A stretch of 64,000 nucleotides of DNA from Amycolatopsis viridis (GTDB taxonomy: Bacteria > Actinomycetota > Actinomycetes > Mycobacteriales > Pseudonocardiaceae). The notes beneath the pieces were generated by a model, which searched no databases, was not told where the DNA came from, and saw only the letters and a program-made list of their open reading frames with translations. Position numbers and translations under genes: made by a program. Shown here piece by piece: positions 9,769 through 18,823 of the stretch. How positions within the stretch are numbered: the stretch's first letter is position 1; each line of letters opens with the position of its first letter. Where the stretch lies: contig NZ_JAANOU010000001.1 of assembly GCF_011758765.1 (NCBI RefSeq), forward strand, positions 1,922,001-1,986,000. Reading direction: 5' to 3'.

Positions 9769-10932
9769 TCACGGGGACACCATCGCGTCCACGGTCTCCG
9801 GCGCGAGCATCTCGTCCGCGACGATCCCCGCGACGCCGGTGAGCGTGGTGTTCACGCCGACCGCGCACGGCCCGATGTCAAGGCTGTCCAGCGAGCTGGT
9901 GTGCGCGTGGGACAGCACCACCTCGCGCAGGCCCGCCAGGAACGGCGGCAGCACCCCGATCGCGCCGCCGACCCGCACGTACCTCGGGTTGACGATGGTC
10001 ACCACGGTCGCCAGGACGGTCCCCACCAGCCGCCCGGCCTCCCGCGTCACCCGGACCGCCTCGGCCTCACCCGCGCGGACCCGGCGCAGCACGTCGCCGG
10101 AGGTGCGCACCCCGGTCGGGCGCAGCGTGCGGATGACCGCCTGCCCGCTGGCGATCGCCGACACGCAGCCCCGTCGCCCGCAGTCGCACCGCAGCTCGGA
10201 CCCCTCGATGCGGATGTGCCCCACCTCGCCGGCGCACCCGGTCTCCCCGCGGTGCACCCGCCCGGAGATCACCATCCCGGCGCCGATACCGGTGCCGACC
10301 TTCACCCCGACCAGCGCGGCCCGGGGCCGGTTCATCTCGCAGTACGCGCCGAACGCCAGCGCGTTCGCGTCGTTGTCCAGGAACACCGGCACCGACAGCG
10401 TGTCCGCGAAGGGGTCGCGCAGCCGAACGCCGCGCCAGTCCGGCATCGACGGCGGGGCGATCGTGGTGCCCGCCTCGTAGTCGATCTGCCCGGGCACGCT
10501 CAGCCCGACGGCGCACAGGCTGTCCGCGCGGCCCGACCCGGCGAGCAGTTCGCGGCCGGCCGACAGCAGGAACGACAGGGTGTCCTCCGGCCGGTGCCCG
10601 GCCGGCAGCGCGCGGTGGGTCTGCCCGAACACCGTGCCGCGCAGGTCGGCAACCGCGATCGTGGCGTGCCGCTGGCCGATGTCGGCCACCAGCGCGGTGC
10701 GGCCCACGTCGTTGGCCGCCAGTACCTCGGCCGGACGGCCGCCGCTGGACGCGCGGTGGCCCTCCTGCCGGAGCAGTCCCAGTCGCTGCAGCACATCGAG
10801 GCGCTCGACCAGTGTTGCGCGGGACAGGCCGATCCGGTCCTGCAGTTGCTGCCGCGTCAGCGGTCCCTCGCTGCGCAGGATCGCGAGGATGTGGCCCGCC
10901 GAGGTGGGCGTGCCGGTGCGTGCCGGGGGCAT
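9769..10932 (-). CDS. ROK-family transcriptional repressor
   Basis: A 387-residue NagC/XylR-type regulator. An N-terminal winged helix (about residues 12–75; PLTRQQLQDRIGLSRATLVE) precedes a ROK sugar-kinase-like domain. The domain contains DNDANALAFG, VGTGIGAGMVI and the zinc-binding segment GEVGHIRIEGSELRCDCGRRGC. It is divergent from the ABC importer and glycoside hydrolase operon, and an inverted repeat overlaps that operon's promoter. The likely job is therefore sugar-responsive repression of that operon. Confidence 0.92.
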   Translation of the reverse strand: MPPARTGTPTSAGHILAILRSEGPLTRQQLQDRIGLSRATLVERLDVLQRLGLLRQEGHRASSGGRPAEVLAANDVGRTALVADIGQRHATIAVADLRGTVFGQTHRALPAGHRPEDTLSFLLSAGRELLAGSGRADSLCAVGLSVPGQIDYEAGTTIAPPSMPDWRGVRLRDPFADTLSVPVFLDNDANALAFGAYCEMNRPRAALVGVKVGTGIGAGMVISGRVHRGETGCAGEVGHIRIEGSELRCDCGRRGCVSAIASGQAVIRTLRPTGVRTSGDVLRRVRAGEAEAVRVTREAGRLVGTVLATVVTIVNPRYVRVGGAIGVLPPFLAGLREVVLSHAHTSSLDSLDIGPCAVGVNTTLTGVAGIVADEMLAPETVDAMVSP

Positions 10933-10933
10933 G

Positions 10934-10962
10934 TTGACAGGATCTCCCGCGAGGACTTATGT
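10934..10962 (+). promoter_or_regulatory. Promoter of the sugar-importer operon
   Basis: TTGACA at 10934–10939 is followed after 17 bases by TTATGT at 10957–10962, a housekeeping-like promoter. Its -35 begins two bases upstream of the divergent ROK start codon. Confidence 0.5.
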
Positions 10963-10981
10963 TCAGCGCCCAGACAGAAGT
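10955..10981. promoter_or_regulatory. Candidate ROK operator
   Basis: ACTTATGT at 10955–10962 and ACAGAAGT at 10974–10981 form an inverted repeat (seven of eight positions) across an 11-base spacer. It overlaps the -10 and the expected transcription start of the importer operon. Confidence 0.4.
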
Positions 10982-11007
10982 GTAGACGACGACAGGGGTG
11001 GAACTGA

Positions 11008-12327
11008 ATGCGCGCGGCCCGCCCGATCGGCAGCGGCCCCACCCGTCGTACCGTCCTGCGGGGGCTCTTCCTGGCCGGCGCCGCCTCGATGGCGGCCGGC
11101 TGCGTCGGCTTCGCGACGACGGGCGGCGGCGGGATGGTCTTCCTGTCCACGCAGTTCCGCCCGGTCGCCGAGGCCGAGCGTTTCCGCGGGTTCCTGACGC
11201 GGACGTTCCCGGGCGCGGTCAGCTACGTCACCATCGAGGAAGGCCCGTTCGCCAGCCAGGTGCAGAGCCAGGTCGGCGCCGGCCGCACCCAGGTCGGTCT
11301 GCTCGGCGGCTCGCACAGCGACCTCGCGCCGCTCGCCGGGACGTACCTGGAGGACGTCTCCGGAGTGCCCGCAGGCCACGGCTACCCGGCGGAGTACCTG
11401 GCGCTCGCCAAGGCCGGTACCGCCCAGTCCTGGTACGTCCCGTGGGCGCAGGCCAGCTTCGTGCTCGCCGCGCACGAGGACGCCCTGCAGCACCTGCCCT
11501 CCGGCGCGGACCCGGACACGCTGACCTACGACCAGTTCCTGGACTGGGCCATCGCCGCCCGCCGGGCCAACGGCAACCGGCCGATGCTCGGCCTGCCGTG
11601 CGGCCCGAAGGGGCTCATCCACCGCTTCCTGCAGGGCTACCTGCTGCCCTCGTTCACCGGCGGCCAGATCACCACCTTCCGCTCGCCGGAGGCGGTCACC
11701 GCCTGGCGGTACCTCAAGGAGCTGTGGGCCAACACCAGCCCGTCCAGCACCACCTACGACTTCATGCAGGAGCCGCTGCAGTCCGGTGCGGTGCGCATCG
11801 GCTGGGACCACGTCGCGCGCCTGGTGTCCGCGCCGGGCACCGAGCCGCAGCGGTGGCGCATGCTGCCCGCGCCGCGCGGTCCGCACGGCCTCGGCTACAT
11901 GGCCGTCGTGCTCGGCCTCGCCATCCCGAAGGGCAGCACCGACCGCCGCCAGGCCGAGCAGGTGATCGCCGCGCTGTCCACCCCGCAGGCGCAGGTCGAG
12001 CTGCTGCGGTCGAACGGGTTCTTCCCCGTGGTCGATGCGCCGATCCCGGACGACCTGCCGCCCGCCCTGCAGCTGGAGGCCGGTGCGGTGCAGCGCCAGC
12101 GGGACGCGCCGGGCGCGATCCTGTCGCTGCTGCCGGTCGGCCTGGGCACCCGCGAGGGCGAGGTCACCAAGGCGTTCAAGGACTCCTTCCGGGCGATCGT
12201 CCTGGAGGGTGCCGACATCCGGTCCACACTGGACAACCAGGCGAGGGTGCTGCAGAAGGTGTTCGACGACCTGAAGGTGCCGTGCTGGGCGCCCGACCCA
12301 CCGGCACAGCGTTGCGAGGTGGCCTGA
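11008..12327 (+). CDS. Sugar ABC transporter substrate-binding lipoprotein
   Basis: A 439-residue cluster-1 (MalE-like) extracellular binding protein. The N-terminus has twin arginines (PTRRTVLRG) followed by a hydrophobic stretch and a lipobox ending at Cys32 (SMAAGC), indicating Tat export and lipid anchoring. The body has the usual binding-protein pattern, for example SWYVPWAQASFVL and YMAVVLGLAIPKGS. It is the first gene of a transport operon ending in a GH63-type hydrolase, so the ligand is probably glucosylglycerate, mannosylglycerate or a related compatible solute. That substrate is inferred from context. Confidence 0.88.
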   Translation: MRAARPIGSGPTRRTVLRGLFLAGAASMAAGCVGFATTGGGGMVFLSTQFRPVAEAERFRGFLTRTFPGAVSYVTIEEGPFASQVQSQVGAGRTQVGLLGGSHSDLAPLAGTYLEDVSGVPAGHGYPAEYLALAKAGTAQSWYVPWAQASFVLAAHEDALQHLPSGADPDTLTYDQFLDWAIAARRANGNRPMLGLPCGPKGLIHRFLQGYLLPSFTGGQITTFRSPEAVTAWRYLKELWANTSPSSTTYDFMQEPLQSGAVRIGWDHVARLVSAPGTEPQRWRMLPAPRGPHGLGYMAVVLGLAIPKGSTDRRQAEQVIAALSTPQAQVELLRSNGFFPVVDAPIPDDLPPALQLEAGAVQRQRDAPGAILSLLPVGLGTREGEVTKAFKDSFRAIVLEGADIRSTLDNQARVLQKVFDDLKVPCWAPDPPAQRCEVA

Positions 12328-12328
12328 C

Positions 12329-13204
12329 ATGGCGGTGGCCACCATCCGTGCGGGGAGCAGGCGCCGCCGGGCCGGGTCGCCCTGGCTGCTGCTCGCGCCG
12401 TCGATCGTGTTCATGCTGGCGCTGTTCGGCTGGCCGGTGGTGCAGGCGCTGATCTCGGCGTTCACCGACGGCTCCGGCTTCACGCTCGCCGCGTGGGAGC
12501 GCCTCTTCGGCGACCCGTACTTCCTCAAGGCCCTGCGCAACACCCTGCTGCTCATCGTCATCGTGGTGCCGGTGCAGCTCGTGCTGGCGGTGGCGATGGC
12601 ACTGCTCGTGCAGGCCCGGCCGAAGTTCCTGTCCGGCCACTTCTACCTGTGGACCGTCCCGCTCGCGGTGTCCGAGCTGGCCGCCGGGCTGGTGTGGCTG
12701 TCGGTGTTCGACAACCGCGGCTACCTGAACTCGCTGCTGGTGTCGTGGGGCCTGTCCGACACCGGCGTGCAGTGGCTGAACTACACCCACACCGGGACGA
12801 TGCTGCTGGCCGTGGTGATCGCCGAGGTCTGGCGCGCCACCTCGCTGGTGTTCGTGATCGTCGTCGCCGGCATCCAGATGGTGCCCAAGGACTTCGACGA
12901 GGCCGCCCAGGTACTCGGGGCGAGCGCGTGGCAGCGGCTGTGGCACGTGACGCTGCCGCAGCTCAAGCCGAGCCTGCAGGTCGCGCTGATCCTGCGGACG
13001 ATCCTCGCGTTGCAGGCCTTCGCGGTCGCGCAGGCGCTGACCGGCCGCGATTTCCCGCTGCTCGTCGGCGAGACCTACCAGTGGTACGTCAACCTGCAGA
13101 ACCCGGCCGTGGCCAGCGCCGCCGCCCTCGTGGTGCTCGTCCTGTCGCTGGTGACCGCGGTGGTCTACCTGCGCACCATGCGGCAGCGGGAGGCGGCCGA
13201 GTGA
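12329..13204 (+). CDS. Sugar ABC transporter permease (MalF-like)
   Basis: A 291-residue inner-membrane permease with six predicted helices, beginning with LLLAPSIVFMLALFGWPVV. The cytoplasmic EAA loop that contacts the ATPase reads EAAQVLGASAWQRLWHVTLP. It starts one base after the binding-protein stop and overlaps the next permease as GTGA, so it is part of the same operon. Confidence 0.92.
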   Translation: MAVATIRAGSRRRRAGSPWLLLAPSIVFMLALFGWPVVQALISAFTDGSGFTLAAWERLFGDPYFLKALRNTLLLIVIVVPVQLVLAVAMALLVQARPKFLSGHFYLWTVPLAVSELAAGLVWLSVFDNRGYLNSLLVSWGLSDTGVQWLNYTHTGTMLLAVVIAEVWRATSLVFVIVVAGIQMVPKDFDEAAQVLGASAWQRLWHVTLPQLKPSLQVALILRTILALQAFAVAQALTGRDFPLLVGETYQWYVNLQNPAVASAAALVVLVLSLVTAVVYLRTMRQREAAE

Positions 13205-14058
13205 CCACGACCACCACGACCCTGCCCCCGGTGGACCGGGCGCCGCTGCGCCGTCGTCGCCGTCGCGCGATCGCCGTCCAGGTCGCCTGCATCCTGGTCA
13301 GCCTGTTCATGCTCGTGCCGATGATCCTGATCGGGCTGGCCGCGGTGTCCTCGCCGCAGGCACTGCTGGAGTTCCCCAAGCCGCTGATCCCGAGCGACTT
13401 CTCCGCCGACACGCTGCTCGCGTTCATCCAGGCCACCGGAACCGTTCCGGCACTGGGCAACTCGCTGCTGACCGGCATCTACACCGTGGTGCTGTCGGTG
13501 CTCGTCGGCGCCCCGGCCGGATACGCGCTGGCCCGCCAGGTCTTCCGCGGCAAGGACGCCTACCAGGTGTTCATGCTGCTGGCTCGCGCGCTGCCGATCG
13601 TCGTGCTGTCCGTGCCGCTGGCCACGATGTTCCTCAACTCCGGCGTCTACGACACGGTGTTCTCGGTGACGCTGCTGCACACCACGCTCGCCATGCCGAC
13701 GACCGTGCTGATCAGCGCGAGCATCTTCGTGTCGGTGCCCGCCGACGTCGAGGAAGCCGCCCGGGTGTTCGGCTGCGGCCGGTTCGAGGCGGCGCGCCGG
13801 GTGGTGGTCCCGCTCGCGCTGCCCGGCCTCGCCGCGTCCTCGATCTTCACGTTCGTGTTGTCCTGGAACGAGATCCTCGGCGCCGCCGTGATCACGCTCG
13901 GGCACCGGACACTGCCGGCTCAGGTGCTGGCCTCGCTCGGGGAGGCGCCGCAGGCGTACCGGTTCGCCGGTGGCTTCGCGCTGATCCTGCCCGCGCTGGT
14001 GTTCATCCTCGTGATGCGCCGGTACCTGGTGAACATGTGGGGGACCACGCTGCGATGA
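13201..14058 (+). CDS. Sugar ABC transporter permease (MalG-like)
   Basis: A 285-residue partner permease. It starts at GTG 13201, inside the previous stop, with MTTTTTTLPPVDRAP and a basic patch, then AVQVACILVSLFMLVPMILI. The EAA loop is EEAARVFGCGRFEAARRVVV. Longer in-frame starts upstream lie wholly inside the previous gene and are rejected. Confidence 0.92.
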   Translation: MTTTTTTLPPVDRAPLRRRRRRAIAVQVACILVSLFMLVPMILIGLAAVSSPQALLEFPKPLIPSDFSADTLLAFIQATGTVPALGNSLLTGIYTVVLSVLVGAPAGYALARQVFRGKDAYQVFMLLARALPIVVLSVPLATMFLNSGVYDTVFSVTLLHTTLAMPTTVLISASIFVSVPADVEEAARVFGCGRFEAARRVVVPLALPGLAASSIFTFVLSWNEILGAAVITLGHRTLPAQVLASLGEAPQAYRFAGGFALILPALVFILVMRRYLVNMWGTTLR

Positions 14059-14067
14059 GGGAGCACA

Positions 14068-15144
14068 ATGGCTGAGGTCGTCTTGCACGAGCTCGTGAAG
14101 ACCTACCCGGGCGGCACCACCCGCGCCACCGACGAGGTGTCGCTGCACGTGGCCGACGGCGAGTTCATGGTCCTGCTCGGCCCGTCCGGGTGCGGCAAGA
14201 CCACGCTGCTGCGGATGGTCGCCGGGCTGGAGACCCCGGATGCGGGCCAGATCGTCATCGGTGGCCGGGACGTCACCTACCTGGAACCGCGGCGGCGCAA
14301 CCTGTCCATGGTCTTCCAGTCCTACGCGGTGTTCCCGAACAAGAAGGTCGCCGACAACATCGGGTTCGGCCTGCGGGTGCACGGTGTGCCGGCGGACGAG
14401 GTGCGCAAGAAGGTCGAGTGGGCGGCGGAACTGCTGCAGCTCACGCCCTACCTGGACCGGTACCCGGCGAAGCTGTCCGGCGGCCAGCGGCAGCGCGTCG
14501 CGGTCGCGCGCGCGATCGTGATGGACGCCGACGTGCTGCTGATGGACGAGCCGCTGTCCAACCTGGACGCCCTGCTCCGGCTGTCCTTCCGGGCCGAGCT
14601 GAAGAAGCTGGTCAACGAGATCGGCGTGACCACCCTGTACGTGACGCACGACCAGGTCGAGGCGCTGTCGCTGGGGGACCGGGTGGCGGTGATGCGGGAC
14701 GGGCGGATCGCGCAGTGCGGTGACCCGGTTGCCGTCTACACCGAACCCGCGGACGAGTTCGTGGGCGGGTTCCTCGGCAGCCCGCCGATGAACTTCCTCA
14801 CCGGGACCGTCACCGGCGACGGGACGCGGATCGATCTCGGCGGCCAGACGCTGCCCATTCCGCGGGCGCTGGAGACCTTCCGCGGCCGGGAACTGCGGCT
14901 GGGCATCCGGCCCGAGTCGATCGCCGTGGCCCCGGACGGGGACGGCCTGCGCGGCGAGGTGCAGGTGTTCGAACCGCTGGGCTCCGCCACCCTGCTCACC
15001 ACGGAGCTGTGTGGCCAGGTGCTGAAGGTGCAGGCACCGGCGAGTTTCCGTGCCGAGCCCGGTCAGACCCTGCGTCTGGGCCTGCCGCCCGAGCAGTGCC
15101 GGTGGTACGACCCGGAAACCCAGCTCCTGCTGGCGACGGGGTAG
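14068..15144 (+). CDS. Sugar ABC transporter ATP-binding protein (MalK/UgpC-like)
   Basis: A 358-residue ATPase. Walker A GPSGCGKT is at residues 38–45, followed by the signature LSGGQRQR, Walker B LLMDEPLSNLD and switch histidine YVTHDQ. The C-terminal TOBE/OB region (about 240–358) is typical of carbohydrate importers. Many actinomycete sugar importers share a separate MsiK ATPase; this operon carries its own, so it is a self-contained system. Confidence 0.94.
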   Translation: MAEVVLHELVKTYPGGTTRATDEVSLHVADGEFMVLLGPSGCGKTTLLRMVAGLETPDAGQIVIGGRDVTYLEPRRRNLSMVFQSYAVFPNKKVADNIGFGLRVHGVPADEVRKKVEWAAELLQLTPYLDRYPAKLSGGQRQRVAVARAIVMDADVLLMDEPLSNLDALLRLSFRAELKKLVNEIGVTTLYVTHDQVEALSLGDRVAVMRDGRIAQCGDPVAVYTEPADEFVGGFLGSPPMNFLTGTVTGDGTRIDLGGQTLPIPRALETFRGRELRLGIRPESIAVAPDGDGLRGEVQVFEPLGSATLLTTELCGQVLKVQAPASFRAEPGQTLRLGLPPEQCRWYDPETQLLLATG

Positions 15145-15150
15145 CGGACC

Positions 15151-16539
15151 GTGACCGTGACCAACCGTGCCGGGGAACCCTCCGGCGGCAGAAGGCCGGC
15201 CCGCTACGCCAGGGCCACCCTGGCCGCGCGGGCCGCCCGGGTGCTGCGGGACAACGACACCGGCACCGTGATCACCGCGGCGCCACGGCTCTACCCGCAC
15301 ATGTGGAGCTGGGACGCCGCGTTCATCTCCGTCGGCCTCGCCCGGCTGGACCTGCCGCGCGCGATCGCAGAGCTGGAGACCCTGTTCCGGGCGCAGTGGC
15401 GCAACGGCATGGTGCCGCACATCGTCTTCACCGGCGACGAGGACGCCTACTTCCCCGGCCCGGACCGCTGGGGCACCGACGCGGCCGCCGACGGGCCGCG
15501 CGGCGTCCGCACCTCCGGGATCTGCCAGCCGCCGGTGCACGCGATCGCCGTGCAGCGGATCCTCGAGGTCGCCCGCGCCTCCGGACCGCAGGAGCGGGCC
15601 GAGGCGGAACGGTTCGGCCGGTCGATCTGGCCGGCGCTGTACTCCTGGCACCGCTGGCTGGTCGAGTACCGCACCCCGGGGCACAGCGGCCTGATCGCGA
15701 TCGTGCACGGCTGGGAGTCCGGAATGGACAATTCGCCGCGGTGGGACCTGCCCTACGCGGCCGTGCGGCCCGGTGCCGAGCTGCCCCCGTACGTGCGCAA
15801 GGACGTGCGGATCGTCGGTGATCCGAGTGAGCGGCCGACCGACCAGGAGTACGACCGCTACCTGTGGCTCATCGAGGAGATGCGCCGCGCCGGTTACGAC
15901 CAGCGGGAGGTCGTCCGCAATTCCAGCTTCCTCGTCGGCGACGTGTTCATCACCGCGCTGTTCGCGGTGTCCTGCGACGTGCTGCTGGAGCTGGGCAGCG
16001 AGTTCGGCCGGCCCGCCTCGCAGCTGGCCGATCTGGCGGACTGGGCCTCCCGGGCACGGCACGCGGTGGCGGCGAGCTGCCACCCGGTGTCCGGCATGGC
16101 CCGCGACCGCGACCTGCGCGCCAACCGGTGGCTGGACACGCAGACCATCGCCGGGTTCGCGCCGCTGCTGTGCGGGGGAGCGCCGGACGAGGTGCAGCTG
16201 CGGCTGCTGTCGCTGCTGGACAGCGACCGCTGGTGCGGGCACCCGGACCTGCTGGCGCCGGTGCCGCCGTCGGTCTCGCCGATGCGGCCCGGCTTCAACC
16301 CGCGCCAGTACTGGCGCGGTCCACAGTGGCCGGTCGTCGCCTGGTTGTTCGGGTGGGCGTTCGAACGCCGCGGATGGCACGAGCGCGCGCGCGAGCTGCG
16401 GGCGGCCGGGCTGCGCCTGACCGGCGACGGTGCGTTCGGGGAGTACTACGAACCGTTCACCGGCGAGCCGCTCGGCAGCACCGACCAGTCCTGGACCGCG
16501 GCGGTCGTGCTCGACTGGCTCTGCGACGACGACGGCTGA
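15151..16539 (+). CDS. GH63-type glucosylglycerate/mannosylglycerate hydrolase
   Basis: A 462-residue (α/α)6-barrel glycosidase. YPHMWSWDAAFISVGL at 48–63, HGWESGMDNSPRWD at 186–199 (Asp193 is the likely general acid) and GEYYEPFTGEPLGS near 430–443 (the likely base) are the blocks I associate with the mannosylglycerate/glucosylglycerate hydrolases of GH63. NPRQYWRGPQWPV is also typical. There is no signal peptide, so it would act in the cytoplasm on an imported or stored solute. It sits six bases after the ABC ATPase gene as the last gene of the operon. Another α-glucoside substrate cannot be excluded. Confidence 0.8.
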   Translation: MTVTNRAGEPSGGRRPARYARATLAARAARVLRDNDTGTVITAAPRLYPHMWSWDAAFISVGLARLDLPRAIAELETLFRAQWRNGMVPHIVFTGDEDAYFPGPDRWGTDAAADGPRGVRTSGICQPPVHAIAVQRILEVARASGPQERAEAERFGRSIWPALYSWHRWLVEYRTPGHSGLIAIVHGWESGMDNSPRWDLPYAAVRPGAELPPYVRKDVRIVGDPSERPTDQEYDRYLWLIEEMRRAGYDQREVVRNSSFLVGDVFITALFAVSCDVLLELGSEFGRPASQLADLADWASRARHAVAASCHPVSGMARDRDLRANRWLDTQTIAGFAPLLCGGAPDEVQLRLLSLLDSDRWCGHPDLLAPVPPSVSPMRPGFNPRQYWRGPQWPVVAWLFGWAFERRGWHERARELRAAGLRLTGDGAFGEYYEPFTGEPLGSTDQSWTAAVVLDWLCDDDG

Positions 16540-16545
16540 CGCCGG

Positions 16546-17868
16546 TCACCAGACGCTGCCGGTACCACCGAGCTCGAGGCGGCCGTCGCGCATCTCGAAC
16601 ACGGCGCCGTCGGTGAGGTTGCGCGGCAACGGCGCGTCACGGGGCCGCCAGAGGCTCACCGGCATGGGTGTGGACCAGACCTCGTTCCGCCCGTCGACCC
16701 GGAACCCGAGCGAGATCTCGTAGGTGCCCGAGCTGACCGACGCCAGCGCCACGTGGAAGCGCTCGACGCCGCCGGGCTCGATCACCCTGGACAGCGCGTA
16801 GTCCCGTTGTTCCCCGGCTCGCGCGCCGAGCACCACCGCGTACACCTCCGCAGCCGGCCGCATCGCCGGCAGCCGGAGGTGGTGGTCGTAGGAGAACCCG
16901 GACTCGTCGAGCCAGAGCGGATCCGACCCGAGTTCCGTGCGGGCGATCTCGCGGATCTCCCCGTCGGGAGTCTCGTAGGTGCCTTCGACGACGACCCGCA
17001 CCGGCAGCCGGTCCAGCGGCGGGCCGAGGCTGAGCCAGTGGTGCGCGATCGGCGGCCGGTCCCGCTCGGCGTCGGAGAGCAGGACCCGGTACTCCGGTGA
17101 CCGGCGGGCCGCGTCGTCCCCGTCCCGGCCGCGCCCGGCGAGCGCGTCGAGGAGTTCCCGTCGGCGCCGCCGCAGTTCGCTGATCCTGGCGGCGGTGGTG
17201 GAGGCCGGTTCGAGGGTGAGCACGGTGCTGGTCGCGCCCGGACCGACCACCGGTGCGGTGCCGGTGGCGCGGTCTTCGAAGAGATCCGGCAGGAGCGGAT
17301 CGGCGAGCCGCAGCCGTATCTGCCGGGCCGGGCCCCATCCGGTGTTGCGCACCTGCACGGTCAGCGCACCCCCGACGACCCGCTGGTCGAGCGACAGCAC
17401 CGGCGTCCGGTCCAGGGTGAACGCCGCCACCCGTACCGCGAAGGCGTCCAGGACGGCGGTGGCGTCACCCCGGTTGACGAACTTGCAATCGATCGAGCCC
17501 ACCGCGAACCGCTGTCCGGCCACTTCGAACCCGGCGGGCTCCGCCGGTTCGGACAGCGCCGGGTCGAGCGAGGTGCTGACGAGCGAGACCGCCGATCGCT
17601 TGAGCGTCGGGCGCAGCCGGACGAGGGCGGTGAGCACGAAACCGGCGAACCCCAGCACCACGGCCAGCACCGCCAGCCAGAACACCTTCGAGACGATCGA
17701 GTCGACCACCGCGAACGTGTCGCTCGACTGGAGCGGGGTCAGCACCGGCAGGCCGAGCACCTGCTCGTAGATCAGGTAGAGGATCAGCGCCGTCAGCCCG
17801 GCGAGGGTGAGCGGCGTCCGCAACCGGCCGGCGATCCGGACGAGCGTCTCGAGGTGGTTCCCCTCCAT
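16546..17868 (-). CDS. Hypothetical membrane protein with two N-terminal helices
   Basis: A 440-residue protein I do not recognise. Two membrane helices lie near residues 19–36 (LTLAGLTALILYLIYEQV) and 62–85 (KVFWLAVLAVVLGFAGFVLTAL). The rest looks like a β-rich exposed domain with an Arg-rich helix at about 230–245 (RISELRRRRRELLDAL). Segments such as LTVQVRNTGWGPARQIRLRL resemble Ig-like or CARDB-type β folds, but this is only an impression. It lies alone, tail-to-tail with the glycosidase and downstream of the glu operon terminator. Confidence 0.7.
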   Translation of the reverse strand: MEGNHLETLVRIAGRLRTPLTLAGLTALILYLIYEQVLGLPVLTPLQSSDTFAVVDSIVSKVFWLAVLAVVLGFAGFVLTALVRLRPTLKRSAVSLVSTSLDPALSEPAEPAGFEVAGQRFAVGSIDCKFVNRGDATAVLDAFAVRVAAFTLDRTPVLSLDQRVVGGALTVQVRNTGWGPARQIRLRLADPLLPDLFEDRATGTAPVVGPGATSTVLTLEPASTTAARISELRRRRRELLDALAGRGRDGDDAARRSPEYRVLLSDAERDRPPIAHHWLSLGPPLDRLPVRVVVEGTYETPDGEIREIARTELGSDPLWLDESGFSYDHHLRLPAMRPAAEVYAVVLGARAGEQRDYALSRVIEPGGVERFHVALASVSSGTYEISLGFRVDGRNEVWSTPMPVSLWRPRDAPLPRNLTDGAVFEMRDGRLELGGTGSVW

Positions 17869-17914
17869 GATCCGATGCTATCGGCGGATCGGGCGCGCAC
17901 GGGGGCGAACAGCA

Positions 17915-17952
17915 GAACGGGGGCGCGGCGACCGCTCGCCACGCCCCCGTTC
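17915..17952 (-). terminator. Terminator of the glu operon
   Basis: An 11-bp perfect stem: GAACGGGGGCG at 17915–17925 pairs with CGCCCCCGTTC at 17942–17952 around a 16-base loop. It lies 11 bases past the gluD stop. Confidence 0.7.
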
Positions 17953-17962
17953 CCGCGCGGGA

Positions 17963-18823
17963 TCAGGCCACGCCCACGACGTCCTCGGTGGCCGGCGGGC
18001 GTTCGGTCTCCACGTGCTTCTTGCTGCGCCGCTGTCGGCGTTCGATGAAGTTGGCCAGCGCGGTGAGCAGCAGGCACAGCGCGATGTAGATCGCCGCGAC
18101 CACGATCGTCGACGGGACGATCGGCCGGCTGAACGCGCCCTGCGAACCGATGTAGCGCGCGTAGTACAGCAGCTCGGGGTAGGTCACCAAGAAGCCCAGC
18201 GCGGTGTCCTTGAGCAGCACCACGAGCTGGCTGATGATCGTCGGCAGCATCGAGCGGATCGCCTGCGGGATCAGGACGAGCGTCATCACCTGCGTCTTGC
18301 CCATGCCCAGCGCGTAGGCCGCCTCGCTCTGCCCCTTCGGCAGCGCCTGGACACCGGCGCGGAACACCTCCGCGAGCACCGAACCGTTGTAGAGGGTGAG
18401 GCCGAGCACCACCGCGGCGAACGGCGGCAGGGTCACGCCCAGGGCCGGGGCGCCGTAGTAGAAGAGGAACATCAGGATCAGCAGCGGAATGGCGCGGAAG
18501 AACTCGACGATGAACGTCGAGACGCCCCGGACCCACGCGTGGTCCGACAGCCGGCCGGCGGCGAAGATCGCACCGAACACCAGCGCCAGGACGGCCCCGA
18601 GCGCGAACGCCTTGACCGTCGCCAGCAGTGCCGTCACCAGGTCACGCTGGACCTGCGTGTACTGCAGCCACTGCCACTTGCGGGCGGTGAACTGCCCGCT
18701 GTCGTAGAAGCGGTAGACGATGTAGGTGAGGATCGCCGCCACGGCCACGATCCCGAGCACCGCCATCAGCCGGTGCCGCACGCGGGCCTTCGGACCGGGA
18801 ACATCGAACAGGACGTTGCTCAT
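17963..18823 (-). CDS. gluD: Glutamate ABC transporter permease
   Basis: A 286-residue polar-amino-acid permease. It starts MSNVLFDVPG, whose ATG overlaps the gluC stop. Membrane helices include MAVLGIVAVAAILTYIVY and VKAFALGAVLALVFGAIF. The EAA-type loop SEAAYALGMGKTQVMTLVLI and GTIRSMLP-like downstream residues match the HisM/GluD family. The 56-residue tail is basic (RRQRRSKKHVETERPP). It acts with gluA, gluB and gluC. Confidence 0.88.
   Translation of the reverse strand: MSNVLFDVPGPKARVRHRLMAVLGIVAVAAILTYIVYRFYDSGQFTARKWQWLQYTQVQRDLVTALLATVKAFALGAVLALVFGAIFAAGRLSDHAWVRGVSTFIVEFFRAIPLLILMFLFYYGAPALGVTLPPFAAVVLGLTLYNGSVLAEVFRAGVQALPKGQSEAAYALGMGKTQVMTLVLIPQAIRSMLPTIISQLVVLLKDTALGFLVTYPELLYYARYIGSQGAFSRPIVPSTIVVAAIYIALCLLLTALANFIERRQRRSKKHVETERPPATEDVVGVA

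Noticed and set aside
13165-16380. A 1071-codon open frame antisense to the ABC importer and GH63 genes
   Set aside because: Composition and lack of motifs show it to be a shadow; the forward genes are certain.
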